A DNA stretch of 64,000 bases. Origin: Micromonospora tarapacensis. GTDB taxonomy: Bacteria > Actinomycetota > Actinomycetes > Mycobacteriales > Micromonosporaceae. This document shows positions 9,456 to 19,380 of this stretch, piece by piece. Both the position numbers and the translations under genes were made by a program. The stretch spans positions 607,324 to 671,323 of the forward strand of contig NZ_JAHCDI010000004.1 of the NCBI RefSeq assembly GCF_019697375.1, written 5' to 3'. Below the pieces are notes generated by a model. That model ran no database searches, was not told where the DNA came from, and saw only the letters and a program-made list of their open reading frames with translations. How positions within the stretch are numbered: position 1 is the first letter of the stretch; every line of letters starts with the position of its first letter.

Positions 9456-10580
9456 TCAGCCGCCGGCCACCTCGACTGCGGGCCTCGGGGGCGGCGAGGA
9501 TCCGCCGCGGCGTCGGTGGACCAGGACGGCCAGGGTCACCGTCAGCACCGGCAGCCAGCCGACCCGGGCCAGCAGCCAGGCCGGGCCGTCGGGACTGCTG
9601 TGCAGGCCCGGTAGGGCGGACCCGGCGTGCGCCACGACCACGGCCACTGCGACCAGCACCGGCTGGTGCCAGAGGTAGATCCGCACCGTGTGCCGGTTGA
9701 TCTCGTGGACCAGCCGGCCGGGCAGCGGGTGGCGCGGCAACCGGGCCAGCGCGGGCCGGGCCAGCAGGCCGAGCCCGACCTGGGTGACCGCGAGCGCCAC
9801 CACCAGCAGGGACGGCGGATCCAGGTTGGACCGGCCGTCTCCGGGCACGCCGACCGCGCTGACCGGGTAGCCCAGGACGAGCACCGTGGCGAGGCCGACC
9901 ACGCCGATGGCGACCAGCCGGGTCGCGTCGCGCCTGCCGGTCAGCCGGCCGTCGGCGTGGGCGAGGCCCAGCAGGTAGGGCACCGACCATGCGGCCAGTA
10001 CGGTCACCGGTGGTGGTTCGCTGCCGGCGGGCAGCAACCGGGCGGCCAGGTCGACCGCGCCCACCACGCCCGTCGCGGTGACCGCGCAGCGCAGCGTGCC
10101 CCATCGGCGTACTGCGGCGCGCAACGGGCCGGTGAGCAGGATCAGGGCGAGCAGCGGGGCCAGGAACCACAGCGGGCTGAGCGACAGGGTCAGCGCCACC
10201 GACAGGTTGTCCTCCGACACGCCTGCCACCGTGGCGGCCAGCAGCACGGCCGCACCCGTACCGAGCAACGCCACCGCCGGCAGGAGCAGCCGGTGCAGCC
10301 GGCGGGTCAGCCAGCCGGGGCCCGGACGCCGGGCGGCGGAGCGGCCCGAGGCGTATCCGGCGGTGAAGAAGAACAACCCGAGGGTCTGCAACACCCAGCT
10401 GACCGGCGCCAGCGCCGGCATCGCGGTCAGCGGGCTGGCCAGGGTCAGTCTTCCCCCGGCGTCGAGCACCAGGCCGGTGACCAGCCAGTGGCCGAGCACC
10501 ACCCCGGCGACCGCGTACGCCCGTAGCCCGTCGATGGCGGGGTCACGCTGCGGTCGGTGCGCCGTGAGTCGACCGCTCAC
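9456..10580 (-). CDS. Acyltransferase 3 family membrane protein
   Basis: A 374-residue polytopic membrane protein of the acyltransferase-3 type. The N-terminal segment RDPAIDGLRAYAVAGVVLGHW contains the conserved DGLR and catalytic-type His; about ten hydrophobic helices follow, including FFFTAGYASG and IYLWHQPVLV. Members transfer acyl groups to sugars or lipids at the membrane. GTG 10580 overlaps the stop of the upstream hydrolase (GTGA). Substrate cannot be read. The C-terminus is a Pro/Arg-rich cytoplasmic tail. Confidence 0.85.
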   Translation of the reverse strand: MSGRLTAHRPQRDPAIDGLRAYAVAGVVLGHWLVTGLVLDAGGRLTLASPLTAMPALAPVSWVLQTLGLFFFTAGYASGRSAARRPGPGWLTRRLHRLLLPAVALLGTGAAVLLAATVAGVSEDNLSVALTLSLSPLWFLAPLLALILLTGPLRAAVRRWGTLRCAVTATGVVGAVDLAARLLPAGSEPPPVTVLAAWSVPYLLGLAHADGRLTGRRDATRLVAIGVVGLATVLVLGYPVSAVGVPGDGRSNLDPPSLLVVALAVTQVGLGLLARPALARLPRHPLPGRLVHEINRHTVRIYLWHQPVLVAVAVVVAHAGSALPGLHSSPDGPAWLLARVGWLPVLTVTLAVLVHRRRGGSSPPPRPAVEVAGG

Positions 10581-11515
10581 CGTGCCGCTCCCCGCACCGA
10601 CCTGCCGAGCGGCACCGCCTGCGGATCGGCCCGTTCGGCGGTGCCGTACAGCACGACCGTGGCGATGGCGGCCAGGGTCGGCTCGCCGGGCAGGAGGTAC
10701 CCGTCGTGGCCGGTCGTCGCAGCCACCGGGAGCCACCGCGCGCCGAAGGACGGCTCACCCGGGCGGATCCCGTGCCCGAGCCCGGGCAGCCGCACCTGCG
10801 GAACGCGGCGGATCCAGTCGTTCGACGCCTCGGCGGCCCATACCCGGACCCGGCCGAGTCGATCGGCGTGGTCGACGCCGATCCCGATGCCGCCGAGGCT
10901 CACCAGGTCGGTCACCTGTGGTGGGGCGTCGCCGGCGGCCAGCCCGGCGACCAGCGCGCCATAGCTGTGCCCGACGAGCGTGACGCGGGCGGTGGGTCGC
11001 CGCGCGGCCAGCATCCGCAGCTGTCTGCCGAGTACCAGCGCGCCGTGGCGGGCACTGGCCGGAGACGCCGCCGCCGTGATTCCGTCGGGCGGGTCGTAGC
11101 CGAGCCAGGCCAGCACCGCGACCCGGGCGTGTGGTTCGGCGTCGCTCAACGCGGCGTGCAGGTCCCGGGCCTGCCGGGCGGGAGCGCGGTGGGCGATGCC
11201 GTCCAGCCCGCGGTCGAAGTCGGACAACCGGGTGCCCACGCCGGGGACCAGCACGGCGATCCGGTCAGCGGTGGCCAGGTCCCCGACGACCTCGACGGCG
11301 CTGCCGTCCCCGCGCGGGTCGAAGGCCAGGAACTGCCGCCCCTGGGCCGTCCAACCGGCGTACGGCTGGCCGGCCGCGTTCATCGCCGCCGACATCGCCG
11401 GGTATGCCTCGACGAAGCCAGCCGGCGTACCGGACGTCGTGGCGGCCGACGGTGCCACCAGCCCGGCACCGAGCACGGCGGCGACCGCCAGTCGAAGAAC
11501 GTCGCTGCGCACCAT
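10577..11515 (-). CDS. Secreted alpha/beta hydrolase (DUF1023-like)
   Basis: A 312-residue protein with a cleavable signal peptide (hydrophobic to about residue 22, AxA-like site near 25) and an alpha/beta-hydrolase domain. The nucleophile elbow is GHSYG near residue 183, a late Asp precedes IRRVPQV, and GHGI/GHDGY segments supply candidate His. It resembles the actinobacterial DUF1023 hydrolases. ATG at 11515. Translation is coupled to the acyltransferase gene, so the pair may modify and hydrolyse an extracytoplasmic ester; that link is inference. Confidence 0.82.
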   Translation of the reverse strand: MVRSDVLRLAVAAVLGAGLVAPSAATTSGTPAGFVEAYPAMSAAMNAAGQPYAGWTAQGRQFLAFDPRGDGSAVEVVGDLATADRIAVLVPGVGTRLSDFDRGLDGIAHRAPARQARDLHAALSDAEPHARVAVLAWLGYDPPDGITAAASPASARHGALVLGRQLRMLAARRPTARVTLVGHSYGALVAGLAAGDAPPQVTDLVSLGGIGIGVDHADRLGRVRVWAAEASNDWIRRVPQVRLPGLGHGIRPGEPSFGARWLPVAATTGHDGYLLPGEPTLAAIATVVLYGTAERADPQAVPLGRSVRGAAR

Positions 11516-11617
11516 GTGGTGTTCCCTTCGCCTCGCTGTCCTGCGCAGCGTGCGTCGAAGGCATGGCGGTGGGCATCAACCCGGGGAGCCGTTCGTAAAT
11601 CCGTTGCCCGCTACCCG

Positions 11618-11652
11618 GGTACTACTCGTCGGCGGGCTAGCCGGTACTACTC
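11618..11652. promoter_or_regulatory. Direct repeats and GTAC palindrome before the hydrolase gene
   Basis: GGTACTACTC occurs twice (11618-11627 and 11643-11652); the first copy overlaps a TACCCGGGTA palindrome at 11612-11621 region. The second copy overlaps the stop codon of the response regulator gene. This lies in the gap between the regulator and the hydrolase, so it may be the regulator's own binding site; the repeat is seen, the role is inferred. Confidence 0.35.
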
Positions 11653-12309
11653 CCCGGCCGCCACCAGTCCGGTCTCGTAGGCGAGGACGACGGCCTGGGC
11701 GCGGTCGCGCAGGTGCAGCTTGGCAAGGATTCGGCCGACGTGGGTCTTGACGGTCTGCTCGGCGACGACCAGCTCGGCGGAGATCTCGGCGTTGGAGCGG
11801 CCCCGGGCGATAAGCCGAAGCACCTCGGTCTCGCGGGGGGTGAGCGCGGCCAGCGTGGTGGGTCGGGGCCGTTGTCGTTGCGGCCGGGCGGCGAACTCGG
11901 CGATCAGCCTGCGGGTGACGGTCGGGGCGAGCAGCGCGTCTCCGGCGGCGACCACCCGTACCGCGTGCACCAGGTCGGCGGCCGGTGCGTCCTTGAGCAG
12001 GAAGCCGCTGGCTCCGGCACGCAGTGCCTCGTAGACGTAGTCGTCCAGGTCGAAAGTGGTGAGGATGAGCACCCGGGGCCGGCCGGCCGGCCGATCGCCG
12101 AGCAGTTTCCGGGTCGCGGCCAGGCCGTCGAGCACCGGCATCCGGACGTCCATCAGCACCACGTCCGGGTCGAGTCGGCGGGCCTCGGCGACGGCCTGGG
12201 CACCGTCGGCGGCGTCGCCGACCACCAGCAGGTCCGGCTGGGCGGCCAACAGCGCGCCGAAGCCCTGGCGGACCATCGCCTGGTCGTCGACGATCAACAC
12301 CCGGATCAT
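11647..12309 (-). CDS. NarL/FixJ-type response regulator
   Basis: A 220-residue two-component regulator. Receiver domain residues 1-120 contain the acidic pair DD near 8-9, the phospho-acceptor Asp in VVLMDVRMP near 54, and the Lys in LLKDAP near 106. The C-terminal LuxR-type HTH (LTPRETEVLRLIARGRSNAE) follows, then EQTVKTHVGRILAKL. Its ATG overlaps the kinase stop by 4 nt, so kinase and regulator are made together. Targets are probably nearby GTAC-containing palindromes. Confidence 0.95.
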   Translation of the reverse strand: MIRVLIVDDQAMVRQGFGALLAAQPDLLVVGDAADGAQAVAEARRLDPDVVLMDVRMPVLDGLAATRKLLGDRPAGRPRVLILTTFDLDDYVYEALRAGASGFLLKDAPAADLVHAVRVVAAGDALLAPTVTRRLIAEFAARPQRQRPRPTTLAALTPRETEVLRLIARGRSNAEISAELVVAEQTVKTHVGRILAKLHLRDRAQAVVLAYETGLVAAGE

Positions 12310-13535
12310 CTGGTTCCATCCTCATGGTTGTCGGGCAGGACGGCGTCCACCGCGTATCCGCCGTCGCCGGTGGGACCGGCGGTGAGGCTGCCACCCAGGG
12401 AGACGGCTCGTTCCCGCATGCCGGTCAACCCCTGACCGCCTCCTTTGGCGTCCGGTCTGGCCGAGGCGCTGCCGCCGGCGTTCACCACGCCTACGGCGAG
12501 GCCGCCGGCCCGGTCCCGGATCGTGACCCGCACCGCGGCGCCGCCGGCGTGTCGCGCCGCGTTGGCAAGTCCCTCCTGGACGATCCGGTACGCGGCCAGC
12601 CCGACCGCCGCCGAAGGTTCGGCGGCGACGTCGGTCTCCAGCGTCACCGCCATGCCGGCCCGGCGTGCGGTGGCGACCAGCGTGGGCAGCTCCGCCAGGC
12701 TGGGCTGTGGTGCGATCTGCGGATCCTCCGCCTCGCTGCGCAGGACACCGAGCAGCCGCCGCATGTCGGTCAGCGCCGCCCGGGCGGAGTCGGCGATGGC
12801 GGCGAACTCGGCCCGGGCCGGGTCGGGTACGGCGGTGAGCCGGTACGGGGCGGTCTCGGCCTGCACGGCGATCATCGACATGTGGTGTGCGACCACATCG
12901 TGCAGTTCCCGGGCGATTCGGGTGCGTTCCTCCAGCACCGCGCGCCGGGCCTTTTCCAACTCGTTCACCTGGACCTGTTCGGCCAGCGCCCGCCGGGCGA
13001 CGAGGTTGTGCCGGACCAGGTCACCGACCAGGAGCAGCGTCACGAACAGCAGGGTGACGCCGACCTGGTTTTGCGCCGGCACGAAGATCCAGACCGGCAG
13101 CAGGCTGAGCAGGGCGACCCAGGCGAGCACCAGCCGGTCGACCCGGGCCGCCACGACCAGCAGGACGGTGAGGCTGACCACGATCTGGACCGGACTCCAC
13201 GGCCAGTCCTCCCACGGCCGGCGGTTGAAGGCGCCGAAGAAGAGTCCGACGAGCGTGATCCGCCAGGCCCAGAGCGGCCGGGTCAGCAGAATCGGCAGTG
13301 GTGCGACGGCGAGCGCCGAGAGCAGCCAGGCGGTGGCGGCGGGCAGGTCGCGCGCGTCACGCAGGTACTGCGTGCCGACCAGGGTCAACCCGAACAGTGC
13401 CCCCAGTCCGAGCGACCGGAGCGCGGCGGCCGTCCGGGGCAGCCGGCGCAGCGGTAGCCGAACGGCGGGATAGTCCGGCCCGGCCGCGGTGCGGCGCAGG
13501 GCCGCCAGAGCGGCACGGACGACAGGACGGTTCAC
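12306..13535 (-). CDS. Sensor histidine kinase, NarL-partner class (HisKA_3)
   Basis: A 409-residue kinase. Several membrane helices lie between residues 35 and 165, then a coiled segment and the dimerisation/phosphoacceptor motif ERTRIARELHDVVAHH near residue 210, where the His in ELHDVVAHH is phosphorylated. The ATP-binding domain contains EGLANAARHA (N box) and GGGQGLTGMRERA (G box). This is the LiaS/DesK-like class, usually responding to envelope stress. It leads the operon with the response regulator. Input signal is not readable. Confidence 0.93.
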   Translation of the reverse strand: MNRPVVRAALAALRRTAAGPDYPAVRLPLRRLPRTAAALRSLGLGALFGLTLVGTQYLRDARDLPAATAWLLSALAVAPLPILLTRPLWAWRITLVGLFFGAFNRRPWEDWPWSPVQIVVSLTVLLVVAARVDRLVLAWVALLSLLPVWIFVPAQNQVGVTLLFVTLLLVGDLVRHNLVARRALAEQVQVNELEKARRAVLEERTRIARELHDVVAHHMSMIAVQAETAPYRLTAVPDPARAEFAAIADSARAALTDMRRLLGVLRSEAEDPQIAPQPSLAELPTLVATARRAGMAVTLETDVAAEPSAAVGLAAYRIVQEGLANAARHAGGAAVRVTIRDRAGGLAVGVVNAGGSASARPDAKGGGQGLTGMRERAVSLGGSLTAGPTGDGGYAVDAVLPDNHEDGTR

Positions 13536-13593
13536 CCTGGCAGGGTAGTTGCGCGCCGGGTTCCCGTCGTGCGACCGCAGGGTGATCCCACGG

Positions 13594-13611
13594 GTCGTAC
13601 CCCGGTACGAC
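13594..13611. promoter_or_regulatory. Palindrome upstream of the two-component genes
   Basis: GTCGTACC and GGTACGAC, perfect 8-nt inverted arms separated by two bases, lie about 60 bp upstream of the kinase start. Such a GTAC-centred palindrome is a plausible autoregulatory site for the NarL-type regulator. Confidence 0.4.
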
Positions 13612-13628
13612 GTGCGGCGGGTTAGCGA

Positions 13629-14390
<762 letters not shown>

Positions 14391-14417
14391 ACCAGATAGC
14401 ACGGAGGAATGAGCTCA

Positions 14418-15185
14418 ATGTCCGGACTGCTGGCCGGTAAGCGGCTGCTCGTCACCGGCGTCATCACCGACGCCTCGATCGCCTTCTCGGTGGCGAAGCT
14501 CGCCCAGGAGAACGGCGCCCAGGTCGTGCTCACCGGCTACGGCCGGCTCTCGCTGGTGGAGCGGATCGCCAAGCGGCTGCCCGAGCCGGCCCCCATCATC
14601 GAGCTGGACGTGACCAGCCCCGAGCATCTGGCCGGACTGGCCGACAAGGTCCGGGAGCACGTCGACGGCCTCGACGGGTTGGTGCACTCGATCGGGTTCG
14701 CCCCGCAGAGCTGCCTGGGCGGCGGGTTCCTCGATGCCGCCTGGGAGGACGTGGCGACCGCGCTGCACGTCTCGACGTACTCCTACAAGTCCCTTGCCGT
14801 CGCGGCGCTGCCGATGATGGCGGCGGGCAGCTCGGTGGTCGGGCTGACCTTCGACGCCACCAAGGCGTGGCCGGTCTACGACTGGATGGGCGTGGCCAAG
14901 GCCGGGCTGGAGTCCGCCTCCCGTTACCTGGCCATGCACCTGGGCAAGCAGGGCATCCGCAGCAATCTGGTCGCCGCCGGCCCGTTGCGCACCATGGCCG
15001 CCCGGTCGATCCCCGGCTTCGAGCAGTTCGAGGACGCCTGGGCCGAGCGCGCCCCGCTGGGCTGGGACCTGACCGACCAGGAGCCGGCCGCCCGCGCCTG
15101 CCTGGCGCTGCTGTCGGACTGGTTCCCGGCCACCACCGGCGAGATCGTGCACGTCGACGGCGGCTACCACGCCATCGGCGCGTAG
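14418..15185 (+). CDS. fabI: Enoyl-[ACP] reductase (NADH), InhA type
   Basis: A 255-residue enoyl-ACP reductase of the FabI/InhA group, which makes the last reduction in each elongation cycle. The N-terminus MSGLLAGKRLLVTGV, a SIAFSVA nucleotide-binding turn near residue 20, and the active-site YDWMGVAK with Tyr154 and Lys161 are visible. Two ATGs (14409, 14418) are in frame; 14418 is preferred because GGAGGA then stands 9 nt away, while it is only 2 nt before 14409. Operonic with fabG. Confidence 0.95.
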   Translation: MSGLLAGKRLLVTGVITDASIAFSVAKLAQENGAQVVLTGYGRLSLVERIAKRLPEPAPIIELDVTSPEHLAGLADKVREHVDGLDGLVHSIGFAPQSCLGGGFLDAAWEDVATALHVSTYSYKSLAVAALPMMAAGSSVVGLTFDATKAWPVYDWMGVAKAGLESASRYLAMHLGKQGIRSNLVAAGPLRTMAARSIPGFEQFEDAWAERAPLGWDLTDQEPAARACLALLSDWFPATTGEIVHVDGGYHAIGA

Positions 15186-15297
15186 GCGGGACGAGGGGCC
15201 CCGCTCAACGCCGGCGGTGTGTCCCCGGTGCCCCGGTCAACGGCCCGGACCCGGGGTCGTTGCCGGTCCGCCGCCGGGCACCGGGAAGAATGACCCC

Positions 15298-16329
15298 ATG
15301 GCGTACGACGCGGTGGTGCTGGTTTCCTTCGGCGGCCCGGAGGGTCCGGACGACGTGCTGCCGTTCCTGCAGAACGTGACCCGGGGGCGGGGCGTCCCGC
15401 CGCAGCGGCTGGCCGAGGTCGCCGAGCACTACCAGCACTTCGGCGGGGTCTCCCCGATCAACCAGCAGTGCCGGAAGCTGCTCGCGGCGATCCGTGCCGA
15501 CTTCGCCGACCAGGGCCTCGACCTGCCCGTGTACTGGGGCAACCGGAACTGGCACCCGATGCTCGCCGACACCGTGGCCCAGCTGCGCGATGACGGTGTG
15601 CGGCGGGCGCTGGCGTTCGTCACCAGTGCGTACGGCGGATACTCCGCCTGCCGGCAGTACCAGGAGGACATCACCGCGGCGCGGGCGGCGGTCGGCCCGG
15701 ACGCGCCGGTGATCGAGAAGCTGCGCCAGTTCTGGGACCATCCCGGTTTCGTCGAGCCGCACGCCGACGCGGTGCGGGCGGCGCTGGCCCAGCTCGATCC
15801 GGCCCGGCGGGCCGGCACCCGGCTCGTCTTCACCGCACATTCCGTGCCCGTCTCGGCGGCCGACAGTGCCGGCCCGCACGGCGGCCGGTACACCGCCCAA
15901 CTCGCCGAGACGGCCCGGCTGGTGCACGCGGCGGCGGCCCCGGACCTGCCGTACGACCTGGTCTGGCAGAGCCGCTCCGGCCCGCCGCACGTGCCGTGGC
16001 TCGAACCGGACATCAACGATCACCTGACCGCCCTGGCCGCGCAGGGCGTGACCGGCGTGGTGGTCAGCCCGATCGGTTTCGTCTCCGACCACCTGGAGGT
16101 GGTGTGGGACCTCGACACCGAGGCGCTGGACGCGGCCAAGCAGCTCGGTCTCGACTTCGTCCGGGCGGGGACGCCCGGCACCGACCCGCGCTTCGTGACC
16201 ATGGTGCGGGAGTTGGTGCGGGAGCGGATCGACCCCGACGGGGGCGGCCTGCGCCGCCGCCTCGGCGAGCTGCCCATCTGGGACACCTGCGCCACGGTCT
16301 GCTGCGTCCCGCGCCGCCGTCCGTCCTGA
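15298..16329 (+). CDS. hemH: Ferrochelatase, probably coproporphyrin ferrochelatase
   Basis: A 343-residue ferrochelatase that inserts Fe(II) into a porphyrin. Signatures are VSFGGPEGPDDV at the N-terminus, TSAYGGYSACRQY near residue 105 and FTAHSVP near 180. The C-terminal DTCATVCC Cys cluster suits the [2Fe-2S] type of actinobacteria. In this phylum the family (CpfC) uses coproporphyrin III, so that substrate is more likely than protoporphyrin. ATG 15298 chosen; the open frame upstream to 15217 lacks family similarity. Downstream of fabI by 112 bp. Confidence 0.93.
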   Translation: MAYDAVVLVSFGGPEGPDDVLPFLQNVTRGRGVPPQRLAEVAEHYQHFGGVSPINQQCRKLLAAIRADFADQGLDLPVYWGNRNWHPMLADTVAQLRDDGVRRALAFVTSAYGGYSACRQYQEDITAARAAVGPDAPVIEKLRQFWDHPGFVEPHADAVRAALAQLDPARRAGTRLVFTAHSVPVSAADSAGPHGGRYTAQLAETARLVHAAAAPDLPYDLVWQSRSGPPHVPWLEPDINDHLTALAAQGVTGVVVSPIGFVSDHLEVVWDLDTEALDAAKQLGLDFVRAGTPGTDPRFVTMVRELVRERIDPDGGGLRRRLGELPIWDTCATVCCVPRRRPS

Positions 16330-16357
16330 CCGCTCGGCGACTTCGACACCCCTGGGG

Positions 16358-17146
16358 ATGACGACCATGCATGACCGTAAGCCCGTCGAGAGCTGGCTCA
16401 CCGACATGGACGGCGTGCTGGTGCACGAGGGCCAGCCGGTGCCCGGCGCGCCCGAGTTCATCGCCCGGCTGCGTTCCTCCGGCAAGCCATTCCTGGTGCT
16501 GACCAACAACTCGATCTACACGCCGCGTGACCTGCAGGCCCGGCTCGCCCGGATGGGCCTGGACGTGCCGGAGCAGGCGATCTGGTCCTCCGCCCTGGCC
16601 ACCGCCCAGTTCCTGGCCGACCAGCGGCCGGGCGGCACCGCGTACGTGATCGGCGAGGCCGGGCTGACCACGGCGCTGCACGCGGTGGGCTACGTGCTCA
16701 GCGACTTCGCCCCCGACTACGTGGTGCTGGGGGAGACCCGCACCTACAGCTTCGAGGCGATCACCAAGGCGGTCCGGCTGATCAACGACGGGGCCCGGTT
16801 CATCTGCACCAACCCCGACGCCACCGGCCCCTCGGTGGAGGGTGCCCTGCCGGCGGCCGGCTCGGTGGCCGCGATGATCTCCAAGGCGACCGGCGTGGAG
16901 CCGTACTTCGTCGGCAAGCCCAACCCGATGATGATGCGGTCCGCGCTGAACACCATCAACGCGCACTCGGAGAGCACCGCGATGATCGGCGACCGGATGG
17001 ACACCGACATCCTGTGCGGGTTGGAGGCCGGGCTGGAGACGATCCTCGTGCTGACCGGGATCAGCACCCGGGTCGAGGCGGAACGCTACCCGTACCGCCC
17101 GTCGCGGATCGTCAACTCGGTGGCCGACCTGATCGACGAGGTCTGA
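16358..17146 (+). CDS. HAD-IIA phosphatase, NagD-like
   Basis: A 262-residue HAD-superfamily hydrolase of subfamily IIA. Motif I DMDGVL has its two Asp at about residues 16 and 18, motif II is LTNNS near 50, the Lys of GKPNP is near 188, and motif IV is GDRMDTDI near 210. NagD-like enzymes dephosphorylate nucleotides or sugars; substrate is open. ATG 16358 or 16367 may start it. It is 28 bp after hemH and likely in the same transcript. Confidence 0.88.
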   Translation: MTTMHDRKPVESWLTDMDGVLVHEGQPVPGAPEFIARLRSSGKPFLVLTNNSIYTPRDLQARLARMGLDVPEQAIWSSALATAQFLADQRPGGTAYVIGEAGLTTALHAVGYVLSDFAPDYVVLGETRTYSFEAITKAVRLINDGARFICTNPDATGPSVEGALPAAGSVAAMISKATGVEPYFVGKPNPMMMRSALNTINAHSESTAMIGDRMDTDILCGLEAGLETILVLTGISTRVEAERYPYRPSRIVNSVADLIDEV

Positions 17147-17213
17147 GCGGCGGGCGTCGCCGGGCGGACCGCGAGCGCGGGAACGGCTTCCGGCCGCCCG
17201 GCCCCGACTCGGA

Positions 17214-18008
17214 TCAGGGGCGCAGCGGGGCGTTGCAGGCGGCCACGAGGGCCTGGCGACAGGCTGCGGTCAGCGGGCGCAGGGCGGCGTCGCGCTGCTG
17301 GGCCTCGTAGTTGTTGACCGCGCCGCCCGGTGCGGCGTGCCCGGCCAGGGCCAGCACCCGGTCGAGTACGGCGGCGCGGGCGAACAGCCGGCGGGCGCGT
17401 GGGTCGAAGCCGGGCGGCAGGTCGGTGGTGCCGTCGGGACGGCGCAGCGCCTCCAGGGCGCCGGCCAGCTCCGGACGCCACTGGGCCACGTCGAGCCGGG
17501 TCAGTGCGGCGGTGGTCTCGGCCAGCGCGGCGGCCAGCTCGGCTTCCGCCTCGGCGGCACCGGGCAGCGTGAGCGACGCGGCGGAGGCGTTCGCCGGCAG
17601 TGGGTAGAACCGCCAGAGCACCGTGGAGAAGGTGTCCCCGGAGCCGGAGGTGTGTACGCGAACCTCCGGGATCAGGCCCAGCGGCCCGGCGATCACCGCT
17701 TCGCAGGCGAGCAGCGCGGCGCCGGCGAAGTCACCCGGACCGGGTAGGCCGCGGGGATCGCCCGGGGCCGGCAGCACCAGCCGGATCTCGTCCGGCGAGA
17801 GCTTGGCCAGGGCGGGCAGGGCCTCCCGCAGCGCCACGTCCGTCCAGGTGCCGGGCGCGTCGGCGACCAGGTGCTCCTCGTCACCGGCGACCGCGTCGGC
17901 GACCTCGTCGAAGGGCACCAACCCGGCGCGCCACGCGCGCACCCAGGCAACGAACCGGCTCGACCGGCGCGGCGCGAGGATGGCCGCACCCGCAGTGGGG
18001 GTGGACAT
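17214..18008 (-). CDS. Conserved actinobacterial hypothetical protein
   Basis: A 264-residue soluble protein, acidic and Ala-rich, with no membrane helix. It resembles conserved proteins of unknown function found near housekeeping genes in Micromonospora and Streptomyces. Recognisable stretches include RAWRAGLVPFDEV and VNNYEAQQRDAALRPL. ATG 18008. Convergent with the HAD phosphatase gene. I cannot assign a function. Confidence 0.75.
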   Translation of the reverse strand: MSTPTAGAAILAPRRSSRFVAWVRAWRAGLVPFDEVADAVAGDEEHLVADAPGTWTDVALREALPALAKLSPDEIRLVLPAPGDPRGLPGPGDFAGAALLACEAVIAGPLGLIPEVRVHTSGSGDTFSTVLWRFYPLPANASAASLTLPGAAEAEAELAAALAETTAALTRLDVAQWRPELAGALEALRRPDGTTDLPPGFDPRARRLFARAAVLDRVLALAGHAAPGGAVNNYEAQQRDAALRPLTAACRQALVAACNAPLRP

Positions 18009-18071
18009 GCCGAAAGAGTACGTGGTGACGCCCGTCCGTGTCTCGACTGCCGCGCCCCCACCTGCCTGAGG

Positions 18072-18148
18072 CGCCGATCATGCAGTTGTGGTTGGCGATT
18101 CGTCAGTAATCGCGGCTTTTGTGACGTGCCACAACTGCATGATCGGCG
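18072..18148. repeat. GATCATG palindromic element A
   Basis: Perfect 20-bp inverted arms (CGCCGATCATGCAGTTGTGG at 18072-18091 and its reverse complement at 18129-18148). The 37-nt centre holds a second stem GCGATT...AATCGC, so the whole folds as one hairpin with an internal branch. A C-rich stretch lies on the left and a run of seven G on the right. The arms match element B at 41.7 kb over 16 nt or more. The IS110 element begins about 10 bp to the right. Confidence 0.85.
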
Positions 18149-18174
18149 GCGGGGGGGTGTCCCTATGGTCTTTG

Positions 18175-19380
18175 TCAAGCGATGAGGGCGAGTTTTTCTG
18201 CCGGTTTGTGTTGATAGGGGGTGCGGGTGCGGAGCATGGCGTGTAGGACGTCGACGCGGCGGCGGGCGAGGCAGATGAGCGCGGCGTTGTGTCTCTTGCC
18301 CTCGGCGCGCTTCCGGTCGTAGTAGGCCCGGCTCAGCGGGTCGGAAAGCGCGGCGAACGCGGACAGGAAGAACGCGCGTTTCAGGTGCTTGTTGCCGCCC
18401 TTGGGTGGGTGCTCGCCGCGGATGCTGGTGCCGGAGCGGCGGGTGACCGGCGCGAGTCCGGCGTAGGCGGCCAGGTGACCGGAGGTGGGGAACGAGGTGA
18501 CGTCGCCGACTTCGAGCAGGATCCGGGCTGCGGTCCTGATCCCGACGCCGGGCATCGAGATCAGGACCTCGGCAAGAGGGTGTGCATCGAGCATCTCCTC
18601 GACCTGGACGGCGATCTGGTCACGCTGTTTCATCAGGTCACGGAGGCTGTCGGCGAGTCTGGGCAGGATCGTTTCGGCGGCGGTGGTGCCCGGGACGACG
18701 ACGGTTTGGGCGTCCAGGGCGGTGAAGATCTGCTCGACGAGGCGGGTGCCCATCCGTGGCGCACGCGGCGTGACGATCTCGGCGAGTTTCGACCGGCCGG
18801 CCTTGCGTAGCCCGGTCGGGCCGCCGCACCGCGACAGCAGCTCCAGGACGGCTTGGTGCTGGACTTTTGGGCCCAGCACGCGTTCGAGAGGCGGGTGGAT
18901 CTGGGTGAGCAGGCCGTGGATGCGGTTGGCGACGCGGGTGACCTCACCGGCGAGGTCGTCGTCGTAGCCGACCAGCATCTCCAGCTCGGCGAGGGTGTCG
19001 TCGCCGGCGTCGACGCGACGCAGTGTGTGCGGCAGCGTCCGGGCGGCGTCGGCGATCACGTAGGCGTCGCGCGCGTCGGTCTTCGCGGTGCCGGGGTGCA
19101 GGTCGGCGAGCCGGCGCATGACCAGGCCGGGCAGGTAGGCGATCTGGTGTCCGCAGGCCCGGGCGACCGCGACGGGCAGGGCCCCGATCGAGGCGGGCTG
19201 GTCCACCACCGCCAGAATCCGGCCGTGCCTGCCGAGTTTGTCGAACAGTTTCCGCAGTCCGGCCTCGGTGTTCGGCAACGCGGCGTCGTGCAGCCGCTTA
19301 CCCGCCGAATTCAACGCGACCGCGTGATGGTCGCTCTTGCCGACGTCCAGGCCGAGGAACACGCCGTACTCGTTGGTCAC
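18175..19380 (-). CDS. IS110-family transposase (RuvC-like DEDD plus Tnp domain)
   Basis: A 401-residue intact transposase. N-terminal DEDD domain: FLGLDVGKSDHHAVA near residue 10 (first Asp), VVDQPA near 60 (acidic), TDARDAYVIADAAR near 105. C-terminal IS116/IS110/IS902 domain: ISMPGVGIRTAARILLEVGD near 275, and RRSGTSIRGEHPPKG near 312 with the candidate Ser nucleophile. The start is GTG 19380 with GGGAG 8 nt upstream. No stop or frameshift, so the element may be active. Confidence 0.93.
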   Translation of the reverse strand: MTNEYGVFLGLDVGKSDHHAVALNSAGKRLHDAALPNTEAGLRKLFDKLGRHGRILAVVDQPASIGALPVAVARACGHQIAYLPGLVMRRLADLHPGTAKTDARDAYVIADAARTLPHTLRRVDAGDDTLAELEMLVGYDDDLAGEVTRVANRIHGLLTQIHPPLERVLGPKVQHQAVLELLSRCGGPTGLRKAGRSKLAEIVTPRAPRMGTRLVEQIFTALDAQTVVVPGTTAAETILPRLADSLRDLMKQRDQIAVQVEEMLDAHPLAEVLISMPGVGIRTAARILLEVGDVTSFPTSGHLAAYAGLAPVTRRSGTSIRGEHPPKGGNKHLKRAFFLSAFAALSDPLSRAYYDRKRAEGKRHNAALICLARRRVDVLHAMLRTRTPYQHKPAEKLALIA

